Positions 46,383 through 55,120 of a stretch of DNA of 64,000 nucleotides are shown here, piece after piece. This DNA is from Pseudomonas berkeleyensis (lineage in GTDB: Bacteria; Pseudomonadota; Gammaproteobacteria; Pseudomonadales; Pseudomonadaceae): positions 5,229,001 to 5,293,000 of the forward strand of contig NZ_CP059139.1 of assembly GCF_014109765.1 (NCBI RefSeq), written 5' to 3'. Positions within the stretch are counted from its first letter, which is position 1. Each line of letters starts with the position of its first letter. Under the pieces are notes generated by a model. The model saw only the letters and a list, made by a program, of their open reading frames with translations, was not told the DNA's origin and made no database searches. The position numbers and the translations under genes are program-made.

Positions 46383-46524
46383 AGAACCTGTTCACGATCT
46401 GCTGCGCGTCGGCCTTACTGCGTTAAAAACAGGCTCGGACTGCTCATTTACAGCTCGTAAACTCCGCGTCCTCGCCTGTTTTTGCCTTGTATGGCTCTAG
46501 CTCGCGAGATCGTGAACAGGTTCT
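46383..46524 (-). repeat. Structured palindromic element, copy 3 (142 bp)
   Basis: The most regular copy: outer arms are an 18-bp perfect inverted repeat (AGAACCTGTTCACGATCT at 46383-46400, complement at 46507-46524) and the inner stem is a perfect 10 bp (AAAAACAGGC/GCCTGTTTTT at 46425-46434 and 46474-46483). Read on the minus strand it shows the same order as copies 1 and 2: GCGAGCTAGAGCCATACAAG box, inner stem, TTTAC-GAGCT-GTAAA hairpin, AACGCAG...GGCCGACGCGCAG box. It fills the gap between the nitrilase gene and the permease gene. Confidence 0.9.
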
Positions 46525-46532
46525 GAGAAAAG

Positions 46533-47348
46533 TCAGGGGATCAGCAGCTCACGCAAACCACTGTCGTGCTCGACACGCTGGCCGGGCATCGGCATGCGTC
46601 GCTCATCCAGGTAGCGGTAATCGCGACGCGCCTCGGCCAGGCGCTGGAAGTCCAGCACGATGGTCTGCCGGCATGGCTCACGTCCGGCCTCCAGCAGTAG
46701 ATTGCCGGAGGGGTCGACCACCGCGCTGCCGCCGGCGAACACCAGGCCGTCGTCGCCCTCGCCGACGCGATTGGTCATCACCGCATAGGCCTGGTTCTCC
46801 ATGGCCCGCGCCATGATCGCGGTGCGATGGGTCGGTCCGTAGGGATCCATGTTGCCGTTGGTGACGATCAGCAGCTCGGCACCCAGCTCGCCCAGGGCGC
46901 GGGCGCTTTCCGGGAATTCGATGTCGAAGCACACCAGCAGGCCGACGCGCACGTCATCGAGCAGCGCCGTGGCGTAACGGTCGCCCGGCTCGAACACACC
47001 ACGATCCGATGCCCACAGGTGGGTCTTGCGGTACTTGAGCACGAGCTCGTCGCCGTCGAGCAGCACCGTGGTGTTGTAGAAGCGGCCGTTGTCGTTCTCG
47101 GCGATACCGATGGCCACGGCCAGGTTGCGTTTGCGGGCGGCGCGGCGGATCGCCTGCAGGCTCGGGCCATCCAGCGGCTCGGCCAGGGCGGCGATGTTCT
47201 CGGCGGTGGGGAAGCCGGTCAGGTAGGTTTCCGGGAATACCACCAGGCGGGTATCGGCGGCGCAACCGGCGATGGCCTGCAGCGCGGCGGCGAGGTTGTG
47301 GGCGGTATCGCCATCGCGGCCAGCGAGCTGGACGAGTTCGACTTGCAT
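46533..47348 (-). CDS. Carbon-nitrogen hydrolase (nitrilase superfamily, 271 aa)
   Basis: The Glu-Lys-Cys triad is visible in FPETYLTGF (about residue 40), YRKTHLW and LLVCFDIEFPE. The sequence is in the style of aliphatic amidases such as 5-aminopentanamidase (DavA), but not close enough to name. Start at ATG 47348 with GGAGCCC upstream. Divergent from a LuxR-type regulator. Same strand as the PuuP-like permease, with a structured repeat between them. Confidence 0.88.
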   Translation of the reverse strand: MQVELVQLAGRDGDTAHNLAAALQAIAGCAADTRLVVFPETYLTGFPTAENIAALAEPLDGPSLQAIRRAARKRNLAVAIGIAENDNGRFYNTTVLLDGDELVLKYRKTHLWASDRGVFEPGDRYATALLDDVRVGLLVCFDIEFPESARALGELGAELLIVTNGNMDPYGPTHRTAIMARAMENQAYAVMTNRVGEGDDGLVFAGGSAVVDPSGNLLLEAGREPCRQTIVLDFQRLAEARRDYRYLDERRMPMPGQRVEHDSGLRELLIP

Positions 47349-47488
47349 GACAGGGCTCCGATTCTTGTTGTTGCACGGCGCGCGGCGGCTACCCAGAATG
47401 CCGACAGCCATCCGCCAGGGTTCGAGTATGGAGACAGGGTCGCCCGGGCGAAATCACGCACGTGGGGTAACCCCCGGGGGGTAGAGGC

Positions 47489-48274
47489 ATGACCATGACC
47501 TTGCACGACATCGCCTTTCACCGCAGCGTAGGCGAACTCATCGACGCCCTGCCCAGCTCGCACTTCTGGCGCGCCCTGGTGCGCACGCTGGGGCAGTACG
47601 TGGCGCACGACAGCTGGGTGGCGCTGATCTTCAGCGAGGGGCGACCGCAGGTGCTGGCCGAATGCGCCGGCGACGACGGCGAGCCCGACCTGCTGTTCCA
47701 GGACTACCTGCGCGGCCTGTACCTGCTCGACCCCTTCTACATCGCCAGCCGCGAAGGTCGCCGCGACGGTCTAGTGCGCCTGGCCGACGTGGCCCCGGAA
47801 TGCTTCGAGCAGACCGACTACTTCCGTCGTTACTTCAGCCTCAACGTGGTGGCCGACGAGGTACAGATCAACCTGCCGTTGCCCGGCGAGCGCACCCTGT
47901 GCCTGTCGCTGGGCTCGCGCCAGGCCTTCCGCCCGGAACAGATCGCCCTGCTCAGCCTGGTGCAGCCCTGGGTCACCGCGCTGATGCGCCAACGCCTGGC
48001 CTTCGAACCGGAGCCCGGCGAACCCAGCGCACCGCCGCCCTGGCAGGAGCGCCTGGAACAGATGGCCCGGCAACTGGAAACGGCACTGACCGGGCGCGAA
48101 CTGGAAGTGGTGCGGCTGATGCTCAGTGGCCACTCCAGCAAGGAAGTGGCGCGCAAGCTGGCCATCTCGGCGGAGACCGTGAAGGTGCACCGCAAGCACG
48201 TCTACAGCAAGCTGGGGATCAAGTCGCAGTCGGAGCTGTTTGCCTTGTTCCTGCAGGCGCAGCGCGGCGGATGA
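47489..48274 (+). CDS. LuxR-family regulator (261 aa)
   Basis: C-terminal GerE-type HTH (LTGRELEVVRLMLSGHSSKE, then VARKLAISAETVKVHRKHVY) and an N-terminal domain of about 180 residues with no family I recognise (HRSVGELIDALPSSHFWRAL); not an autoinducer-binding type as far as I can see. Divergent from the nitrilase gene across 140 bases; likely its regulator. Confidence 0.85.
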   Translation: MTMTLHDIAFHRSVGELIDALPSSHFWRALVRTLGQYVAHDSWVALIFSEGRPQVLAECAGDDGEPDLLFQDYLRGLYLLDPFYIASREGRRDGLVRLADVAPECFEQTDYFRRYFSLNVVADEVQINLPLPGERTLCLSLGSRQAFRPEQIALLSLVQPWVTALMRQRLAFEPEPGEPSAPPPWQERLEQMARQLETALTGRELEVVRLMLSGHSSKEVARKLAISAETVKVHRKHVYSKLGIKSQSELFALFLQAQRGG

Positions 48275-48287
48275 GCTGGACAGACGA

Positions 48288-48315
48288 AACCGGAGCCTGC
48301 ATGCAGGCTCCGGTT
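48288..48315. terminator. 28-bp perfect palindrome, bidirectional terminator
   Basis: Arm AACCGGAGCCTGC continues directly into its complement. It lies between the convergent LuxR and YcaC genes with GAAAC/GCGTTTC on the outside. Likely serves both. Confidence 0.75.
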
Positions 48316-48331
48316 GCGTTTCAGCCGAGGA

Positions 48332-48961
48332 TCACTTGCCGGCGGTCAGCGCGCTGTAGCTGGTAATCAGGTTGCGGTAGTCCGGGATGTGATCCGAGCA
48401 GATCTTGGCCAGGCCTTCGACGTCGTTGCGCCAGTCGCGGTGCAGCTCGCAGGCCACGGCGAACCAGTTCATCAGCTGTGCGCCGGCCTGGGTCATGCGG
48501 CTCCAGGCGGAGTCACGGGTGATCTGGTTGAAGGTGCCCGAGGCATCGGTCACCACGAACACGTCGAAGCCTTCCTCGATGGCCGACAGGGCCGGGAACG
48601 CCACGCACACCTCGGTGACCACACCGGCGATGATCAGTTGCTTCTTGCCGGTGGCCTTGATCGCCTTGACGAAGTCTTCGTTATCCCAGGCGTTGATCTG
48701 GCCAGGGCGGGCGATGTACGGCGCGTCAGGGAACATCTCTTTCAGTTCGGGAACCAGCGGGCCGTTGGGGCCGGTTTCGAAGCTGGTGGTGAGGATGGTC
48801 GGCAGGTTGAAGAACTTGGCGAGGTCAGCCAGGGCCAGCACGTTGTTCTTGAACTTGTCCGGCTCGATGTCACGAACCAGGGACAGCAGACCGGCCTGGT
48901 GGTCGACCAGCAGTACGACGGCGTTGTCTTTGTCCAGGCGGTTGTAGGTGGCGTTGGTCAT
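48332..48961 (-). CDS. ycaC: YcaC-type isochorismatase-like hydrolase (209 aa)
   Basis: Matches the YcaC group closely: AVVLLVDHQAGLLSLVRDIE with the catalytic Asp, the Lys in KKQLIIAGVVTEVCVAFPAL and the nucleophile Cys in VTEVCVAF. Family members form octamers; the natural substrate is uncertain. Divergent from a LysR gene at 49119, a very common Pseudomonas pair. Confidence 0.93.
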   Translation of the reverse strand: MTNATYNRLDKDNAVVLLVDHQAGLLSLVRDIEPDKFKNNVLALADLAKFFNLPTILTTSFETGPNGPLVPELKEMFPDAPYIARPGQINAWDNEDFVKAIKATGKKQLIIAGVVTEVCVAFPALSAIEEGFDVFVVTDASGTFNQITRDSAWSRMTQAGAQLMNWFAVACELHRDWRNDVEGLAKICSDHIPDYRNLITSYSALTAGK

Positions 48962-49096
48962 GGTGAAGTCCTCGAATTGTTCTCAATGGTGACCGGCGAT
49001 GCGGTGCGTTGGGTTTCGTTCAGCAGTGCGTCACTGCATGGAAGAAAGATTAAATTCGAGACCTTCAAGCGACTAGACTGCGAAAATTGCCTCTAG

Positions 49097-49114
49097 CGTT
49101 CTATTTGGAGAACG
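49097..49114. promoter_or_regulatory. Inverted repeat overlapping the LysR ribosome-binding site
   Basis: CGTTCT-ATTTGG-AGAACG: 6-bp arms with a 6-base spacer, ending five bases before the ATG at 49119 and containing GGAG. Autorepression by the LysR protein would fit. Confidence 0.45.
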
Positions 49115-49118
49115 ATCA

Positions 49119-50024
49119 ATGGAAGACCTCAACAGCCTCTACTACTTCACCCAGGTGGTGGAGCATGGCGGTTTCGCTGCGGCGGGGCGCGCGCTGGACA
49201 TGCCCAAGTCCAAGCTCAGCCGGCGCATCGCCGAGCTCGAGGAGCGCCTCGGCGTGCGCCTGCTGCACCGCACCAGCCGGCACCTGTCACTCACCGAGAT
49301 CGGTCAGGAGTATTACCAGCGCTGCCTTGCCATGCGCGTGGAGGCCGAAGGCGCGGCGGAAGTGATCGAGCGCAACCGTGCCGAGCCGCGCGGCCTGGTG
49401 CGCCTGGCCTGCCCGACGACGCTGCTCAATTCCTGGGTCGGGCCGATGCTGACCCGCTACATGCTCAAGTACCCGCTGGTGGAGCTGTATATCGAAAGCA
49501 CCAACCGCCGCGTGGATCTGCTCCACGAAGGCTTCGACGTGGCCCTGCGGGTGCGTTTCCCGCCGCTGGAAAACACCGACATGGTGATGAAGGTGCTCGC
49601 CGCCAGTACCCAGTGCCTGGTCGGCCACCCGGATCTGCTGGCCGCGCTACCGCAGGATTTTCACCCCGAGGAACTGGGCCGCCTGCCGAGCCTGCACTGG
49701 GGCGGCGCGCAACGCGAATACCAGTGGGAGCTGCTCGGCCCGGACGATGGCAAGCAGGTGATCACGCACCGGCCACGGATGATCACCGATGACCTGCGCG
49801 CCCTGCGCGACGGTGCGCTGGCGGGTGTCGGCATCGTCCACCTGCCGCGCGTGGCGGTGCGCGACGACCTGGCCGCCGGCAGCCTGGTGGAGATGCTGCC
49901 AGGCTGGGCACCCAAGTGCGGCATCGTCCACGCCATCTTCCCCTCGCGGCGCGGCCTGCTGCCGTCGGTACGCACCCTGATCGACTTCCTCGCCGAGGAG
50001 TTCAGCCAGAGCGATATGGCCTGA
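49119..50024 (+). CDS. LysR-family regulator divergent from ycaC (301 aa)
   Basis: HTH: LNSLYYFTQVVEHGGFAAAG, then LDMPKSKLSRRIAELEERLG; effector domain of the CrgA/AaeR type (TNRRVDLLHEGFDVALRVRF). Probably regulates ycaC and itself. Confidence 0.9.
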   Translation: MEDLNSLYYFTQVVEHGGFAAAGRALDMPKSKLSRRIAELEERLGVRLLHRTSRHLSLTEIGQEYYQRCLAMRVEAEGAAEVIERNRAEPRGLVRLACPTTLLNSWVGPMLTRYMLKYPLVELYIESTNRRVDLLHEGFDVALRVRFPPLENTDMVMKVLAASTQCLVGHPDLLAALPQDFHPEELGRLPSLHWGGAQREYQWELLGPDDGKQVITHRPRMITDDLRALRDGALAGVGIVHLPRVAVRDDLAAGSLVEMLPGWAPKCGIVHAIFPSRRGLLPSVRTLIDFLAEEFSQSDMA

Positions 50025-50034
50025 TGCGCGACTC

Positions 50035-51351
50035 TCAGCGCAACCTCTCCAGCATCTGGTAGTACCACATGCCCGCCGCCAGCATCGGGTTGCCGAGCTG
50101 GTCGCCGAGCGGCACCTTGATGTGTTTGCAGGCGGCGAAGGTGTCGTACTGCTCCAGGTCGCCAGTGATGGCCTTGGCCATGATCTCGCCCATGATGTGC
50201 GTGGTCGCCACCCCGTGGCCGGAGTAGCCCTGGCAGTACCAGACGTTGGACGAGAGCTTGCCCAACTGCGGGATGCGGTTCATCACGATGCCCATGGCGC
50301 AGCTCCACTGGAAGTCGATCTGCACGCCCTTGAGCTGCGGGAAGGTGCGCTCGATGCACGGGCGCAGCTCGCCGGCGATGTCGCGTGAGTCGCGCCCGGA
50401 GTAGTTGGCGCCACCGCCGAACAGCAGGCGGCCATCGCCGGTGAGGCGGTAGTAGTCGAGCACGAAACGGCAGTCGTACACCGCCAGATCATAGGGGTTG
50501 ATCGCCTCGATCAGCTCGGCGCCCAGCGGCGCGGTGGTGACGATGCCGCCCATGGCCGGGAAGATCATGCCCTTGAGCTTGCGCCGCTCCAGCTTGTGGT
50601 AGACATCGCCGGCCAGCAGCACCTGCTTGGCCTCAATACGCCCGCCCGTGGTGACCACCGCCGGACGCGGACCGTGAACGATATCCAGCACCTCGGAGTG
50701 TTCGAAGATCAGCGCGCCCAGGCTCTCGGCAGCCTTGGCCTCGCCGAGGCACAGGTTGAGCGGGTGCAGGTGCATGTTGCGGGTGTTCTTCAGCGCACCG
50801 CAGTACAGGTCACTGCCCAGTTGTGCACGCACACCAGCAGCGTCGAGCAGGGTGACCTCGTCACCCATGCCACGGCGCAGCGCTTCGTCGTAGGTCGCCT
50901 TGAGCTCGTCCATATGGCTGGCTTTCATCGCCGTGTGCAGGTGGCCGTGTTTGAGGTCGCAGTCGATGCCGTACTTGGCCACGCGGTTCTTGATGATTTC
51001 GTGGCCGCGCCAGCGCAGGTGCCAGATGAAGTCATCCACTTCATCGCCCAGCGTGTTGCGCATCTGCTTGCGCATGGCCTCGTCGCCGGAGAGGCTGCCG
51101 GTGACCTGGCCGCCGTTGCGCCCGCTGGCACCCCAACCGACCTTGTTGGTTTCCACCACGGCGACCTTGAGGCCGCGCTCGGCCAGCTCCACGGCCGTGG
51201 CGATGCCGGTGAAACCGCCGCCGATGATGGCCACGTCGACGGTCACGCTGCCTTGCAGCGTCGGGTAATCGCTCTCGAAGTTGAGCGAGGCCGAGTAGTA
51301 CGACGGCGCGCGCTCAGCGGCGGGTTTGACGGGTTGATTGATCGCGTTCAT
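50035..51351 (-). CDS. FAD-dependent gamma-glutamylpolyamine oxidase, PuuB/PauB type (438 aa)
   Basis: DAO-fold flavoenzyme: VDVAIIGGGFTGIATAVELA (FAD site) and the ETNKVGWGASGRNGGQV motif that is typical of PuuB/PauB. It oxidises gamma-glutamyl-putrescine or -polyamine to the aldehyde. Upstream on the same strand is the matching gamma-glutamyl synthetase. Pseudomonas usually carries several PauB copies, so exact substrate preference is open. Confidence 0.92.
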   Translation of the reverse strand: MNAINQPVKPAAERAPSYYSASLNFESDYPTLQGSVTVDVAIIGGGFTGIATAVELAERGLKVAVVETNKVGWGASGRNGGQVTGSLSGDEAMRKQMRNTLGDEVDDFIWHLRWRGHEIIKNRVAKYGIDCDLKHGHLHTAMKASHMDELKATYDEALRRGMGDEVTLLDAAGVRAQLGSDLYCGALKNTRNMHLHPLNLCLGEAKAAESLGALIFEHSEVLDIVHGPRPAVVTTGGRIEAKQVLLAGDVYHKLERRKLKGMIFPAMGGIVTTAPLGAELIEAINPYDLAVYDCRFVLDYYRLTGDGRLLFGGGANYSGRDSRDIAGELRPCIERTFPQLKGVQIDFQWSCAMGIVMNRIPQLGKLSSNVWYCQGYSGHGVATTHIMGEIMAKAITGDLEQYDTFAACKHIKVPLGDQLGNPMLAAGMWYYQMLERLR

Positions 51352-51380
51352 TGCAAAATCCTTGTAGCGGCGGCACCGCC

Positions 51381-51477
51381 GTAGGGTGCGCCGTGCGCAC
51401 CAGTAAATCCGGAGAATTCGCGGCTGAAGCCGCTCCTACATGGGGTGCACGCTTCGTAGGAGCGGCTTTAGCCGCGA
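51381..51477. repeat. Two REP families side by side
   Basis: GTAGGGTGCGCCGTGCGCACC at 51381-51401, then an inverted pair CGCGGCTGAAGCCGCTCCTA (from 51419) and GTAGGAGCGGCTTTAGCCGC (from 51456), in the gap between the synthetase and oxidase genes. Confidence 0.8.
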
Positions 51478-51495
51478 GCTTTTCAATTCATGCCC

Positions 51496-52863
51496 TCAGG
51501 CGTTGCTCAGGTACCAGCGCCAATCCTGCTCGCCGACTTCGCCCATGAACTGGCGATACTCAGCGCGCTTGACCGCGAGAAAGACCTTGAGGAAGTCGGC
51601 GCCAAAGGCATCACGCGCCCAGTCGGAGCGCTCCAGCGCATGGATCGCCGCCGACCACTCGGTGGGCAGGCGCTCCTTGGCCTGGGCGTAACCATTGCCC
51701 TCGATCGGCGCACCGGGATCGAGGTGATCACGAATGCCACGGTGAATCCCGGCAAGAATCGCCGCCGCGGCGAGATAGGGGTTGGCATCGGCGCCACAGA
51801 TACGATGCTCGACATGCCGGGTATTGGCGGGCCCACCCGGTACGCGCAGGCTGACGGTACGGTTATCCACGCCCCAGGTCGGCGCCAGCGGCGCGTAACT
51901 GTTGGCCTGGAAGCGCCGGTAGGAGTTGGCGTTGGGGCAGAACAGCAGCAGCGAGTCGAGCAGGCTGGCGAGCATGCCGCCTACGGCCTCGCGCAGCAGC
52001 GGCGTGCCGGCCGGATCCTCGCTGGCGAAGAGGTTGTTGCCCTGTGCATCGGCCAGGCTGACGTGCATGTGCATGCCAGTGCCAGCCAGGTGATCGAACG
52101 GCTTGGCCATGAAGCAGGCCTGCATGCCGTGGCGGTGCGCCACACCTTTGACCAGGCGCTTGTAGCGCACCGCCTGATCCATCGCCGCCAGCACCGGGCC
52201 GTGCTCCAGGGTGATTTCCACCTGGCCGGGGGCGTATTCGGAAATCGCCGTGCGCGCGGGAATGCCCTGCGCCTTGCAGGCGGCATAGAGATCGCGCAGG
52301 AACGGCTCGATCTGCTCCAGTTCACGCAGACCGTAGACCTGGGTCTGCCGTGGGCGGCCGCCATCAGCGTCCAGCGCCGGCTGCGGGCGACCCTCGGCAT
52401 CACGCTTCTGGTCGAGCAGGTAAAACTCCAGCTCGCAGGCCATCACCGGGTAATAACCCTCGGCCTCAAGTTGCTCGATCACCCGGATCAGCAACTGGCG
52501 CGGATCGGCCGGCGTGGCCGGCAGGCCTTCGGTCGGGTGCATCGACACCTGCACGGCAGCGGTGGGCATCTGCCGCCATGGCAGGCGTACCAGGCTGCCG
52601 GGCAGCGGGTAGGCGCGGCAATCGATGTCGCCCACCTCCCAGACCAGACCGGAGTCCTCGACATCCTCGCCCTGAATGGACAGGCCGAGCATAGTGCTCG
52701 GCAGCGGCCGGCCGCTCTGGTACAGCGCCAGCAGCTCTTCGCGGTGCAGCAGCTTGCCGCGCGGCACGCCATTGGCGTCGAGGATGAACAGCTCGATCAG
52801 CTCGATATCGGGATTATTCGTCAGGAAGTCCTGAGCTTCCTGCACGGGGGCGAAAGTCGTCAT
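51496..52863 (-). CDS. Glutamine synthetase-like gamma-glutamylpolyamine synthetase (455 aa)
   Basis: Belongs to the GS fold: ACELEFYLLD, AGTGMHMHVSL and NSYRRFQANSYAPLAPTWGV with NPYLAAAAILAG. The length and the N-terminus (DIELIELFILDANGVPRGKL) fit PuuA/PauA-type enzymes, which ligate glutamate to putrescine or polyamines with ATP. It pairs with the downstream oxidase gene to form the first two steps of the gamma-glutamyl route. Confidence 0.92.
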   Translation of the reverse strand: MTTFAPVQEAQDFLTNNPDIELIELFILDANGVPRGKLLHREELLALYQSGRPLPSTMLGLSIQGEDVEDSGLVWEVGDIDCRAYPLPGSLVRLPWRQMPTAAVQVSMHPTEGLPATPADPRQLLIRVIEQLEAEGYYPVMACELEFYLLDQKRDAEGRPQPALDADGGRPRQTQVYGLRELEQIEPFLRDLYAACKAQGIPARTAISEYAPGQVEITLEHGPVLAAMDQAVRYKRLVKGVAHRHGMQACFMAKPFDHLAGTGMHMHVSLADAQGNNLFASEDPAGTPLLREAVGGMLASLLDSLLLFCPNANSYRRFQANSYAPLAPTWGVDNRTVSLRVPGGPANTRHVEHRICGADANPYLAAAAILAGIHRGIRDHLDPGAPIEGNGYAQAKERLPTEWSAAIHALERSDWARDAFGADFLKVFLAVKRAEYRQFMGEVGEQDWRWYLSNA

Positions 52864-53316
52864 GTTGCGCTCGCTTGCGCCAGTTGGGCGCTCGGTGTCC
52901 GCACGGCCCGTTCGATTCTTGAACAGGTTGCACAGGCAGACAAGGTGATAGCAGCGGCTGCGGGCATGGCGCAGCCATCGGTATTCAGCGGGCGGGGACG
53001 GCGTCCGGCGGGCGAGCGTGGCGGCAATGCCACAGCGCCCAGAAGGCGAGGATGATCGTCAGCAGCGGGTTTAACCGCTCCAACAAGCGCCTCCGCGCAG
53101 GAGCGCGGTACAGCGGAACATGGACTTGGCAGGCCAGGGAGATCATGGTTTGGCAGCGTCGCACAGGGCTTGACGTGCGTTAAATCGGGTTTTTCATACG
53201 CTTGGTTATACGCAGACTAAACAATCCACCCTCACGCTTAGCCATGGCTCAGGCCAGGCCGTAGGGTGCGCCATGCGCACCAGCTTTCAAGCGGCGCTCA
53301 GCAGAACGCAAACAAC
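52864..53316. other. Intergenic region, 453 bases
   Basis: Holds the promoter of the leftward synthetase gene; a weak candidate on the minus strand has TTGTCT (52938-52943) and AAGAAT (52915-52920) 17 bases apart. One GTAGGGTGCGCCATGCGCACC repeat lies at 53261-53281 near the MCP stop, and an AT-rich tract at about 53185-53225. No gene is convincing. Confidence 0.5.
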
Positions 53317-54888
53317 TCAAGGCTCCGGCCGGTAGCCCAGGCGCAAACCACCCCAGTGCTTGCCCTGCACCATGATCGGTACCGACAGGTCATGCATCAG
53401 CTCGCCGGTATCGCGCATGTAGGTCTGCAGCAGCAGCGCCTGCTTGTGGCTGCCACAACGGATGCCGGTGCGGTCATTGAACAGGCGCTTGCCGCGGCTG
53501 CGGGTGGCATCGACGGCCGGGTCACCACTGGGCGGGTGGTTGAACGCGGCGTTGTGAGTCGGCACATAGCCTTCCGGCGTGGTGGAAATGGCGAACACCA
53601 GCCCTTCATGGCGTTTGAGCAGCGGCTCCTGCAAGGCCGGCAGCACCTGGTCGGCATACTGATCGAAGCGCGTGCGGTACTTCTGCGGCTGGGTGCCGGC
53701 AATCGGCTGGTAACGGCGATCGAACAGGTCATCGAGGCTGATGCGTCCGCTCTGCAGATCCTGCTCGAATTGCGCGGCGATGGCGGCGGCGCCTTCGCGG
53801 GCCAGGTCATAGGCGCGCTGGTGGTAGTCGTCCAGGCCCACTTCGGCGAGCTGCTCACTGACCGTCTCGGCCTGGCCCACCAGGTGCTCGGCCGCATCGG
53901 CCAGTTGCCGCGTCTGCCCCTCGCTGCCCTGCACGTCGTCCTGCAGTTGCAGGGCGGCGGCCGAGAGGCTGGCCAGGCGCTGGTGGTTGTCCGCCGTGCC
54001 GGCGCTGATCTGCGCCACCTGCTGTTCGACTTCCTCGGCCTGGTCGGCGATGCCATGCAAACGACTGCCGGCCGTTTCGATCTGCTGCGCAGCCTGCTCC
54101 AGCTCGACGCTCTGTCGCTGGATATGGGCGACCACCGCGGCGCTCTGCTGGCGGATGTCGGCGACCATCTGGCTGACTTCCCCGGTAGCACTGGCAGTAC
54201 GCGCGGCGAGGTTGCGCACCTCGTCGGCGACCACGGCAAAGCCTCGGCCCATCTCCCCGGCACGGGCGGCTTCGATGGCCGCGTTGAGCGCCAGCAGGTT
54301 GGTCTGGCTGGCAATGGACTGGATGACCTGGGTGACCTGCTCGATCTGCTCGGTACGGCTGCCCAGGCCATCGATCAGCTCGCGGCTGGCCAGGGTCTGC
54401 GCACTGAGTTGCTGCATGCGTTCGATGGCCTGGGTGAGCTCAGCCTGGCCGTTGGCGCTGGCCTCGCGCACATGTTGCGCAGCGGCCAGAGTGTGCTCGG
54501 CGCGCGCGGCACTGTCCTGCTCGGTATGGGTGATGGCCTCGGCGGCCTGGCTGACCTGCTGCACGGCCGCCAGTTGCGATTGCAGGCGCTCGGCCAGGTG
54601 CTTGACCGCATGGGCGACCTTGGCCGCGGACAGCGCGTTGTGGCAGGTATGCCGCGACAGTCCGCGACTGAGTTCGACGAAGTCGCCGCTCGCTTTCTGC
54701 TGGGACGCCTGCACCGGCTCGTCACGGCGCTGCCAGGGCCCCAGCCAGGGCCATAACGCCAGCAACAGATAGGACGGCACGCTCACGTAGAGCGGCAACT
54801 GCATCTGCTGGTAGACGAGCATCAGCCCGGCAAGGCCAACGGCATGCAATACGAAAGCGATCGGCGAACGGATAAAGGCAGCTTGCAT
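53317..54888 (-). CDS. Methyl-accepting chemotaxis protein with C-terminal sensor (523 aa)
   Basis: Two short N-terminal helices ([20 protein letters not shown] and [14 protein letters not shown]) with no periplasmic domain, then a signalling domain with tip [19 protein letters not shown], and a C-terminal domain of about 150 residues ([52 protein letters not shown]). The last domain is Cache/PAS-like and likely cytoplasmic, so this receptor probably senses an internal cue. Start at ATG 54888 with GAGGTCGG upstream; the frame upstream to 55098 is not family-like. Confidence 0.88.
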   Translation of the reverse strand: MQAAFIRSPIAFVLHAVGLAGLMLVYQQMQLPLYVSVPSYLLLALWPWLGPWQRRDEPVQASQQKASGDFVELSRGLSRHTCHNALSAAKVAHAVKHLAERLQSQLAAVQQVSQAAEAITHTEQDSAARAEHTLAAAQHVREASANGQAELTQAIERMQQLSAQTLASRELIDGLGSRTEQIEQVTQVIQSIASQTNLLALNAAIEAARAGEMGRGFAVVADEVRNLAARTASATGEVSQMVADIRQQSAAVVAHIQRQSVELEQAAQQIETAGSRLHGIADQAEEVEQQVAQISAGTADNHQRLASLSAAALQLQDDVQGSEGQTRQLADAAEHLVGQAETVSEQLAEVGLDDYHQRAYDLAREGAAAIAAQFEQDLQSGRISLDDLFDRRYQPIAGTQPQKYRTRFDQYADQVLPALQEPLLKRHEGLVFAISTTPEGYVPTHNAAFNHPPSGDPAVDATRSRGKRLFNDRTGIRCGSHKQALLLQTYMRDTGELMHDLSVPIMVQGKHWGGLRLGYRPEP

Positions 54889-55120
54889 GACCGACCTCAG
54901 AGTTCTTGTTCTGGTGCGCGGCGAGGCGCTGTAGGCGGACGGGGTCACGGCGGGTTCTCTCCTTGAATATCCCACGCAACCTGGGCAGCAGGCTACGTGT
55001 TCGACAGGCCCGACGAAAAATAAGCGTATGCAGACCGGGCACGATGACCGGGATTCGAGCAGCTCGGAAGCACCAGCACCATAAAACTTTGGTAGCACAC
55101 TGCCATGAATTTAGACGGGT

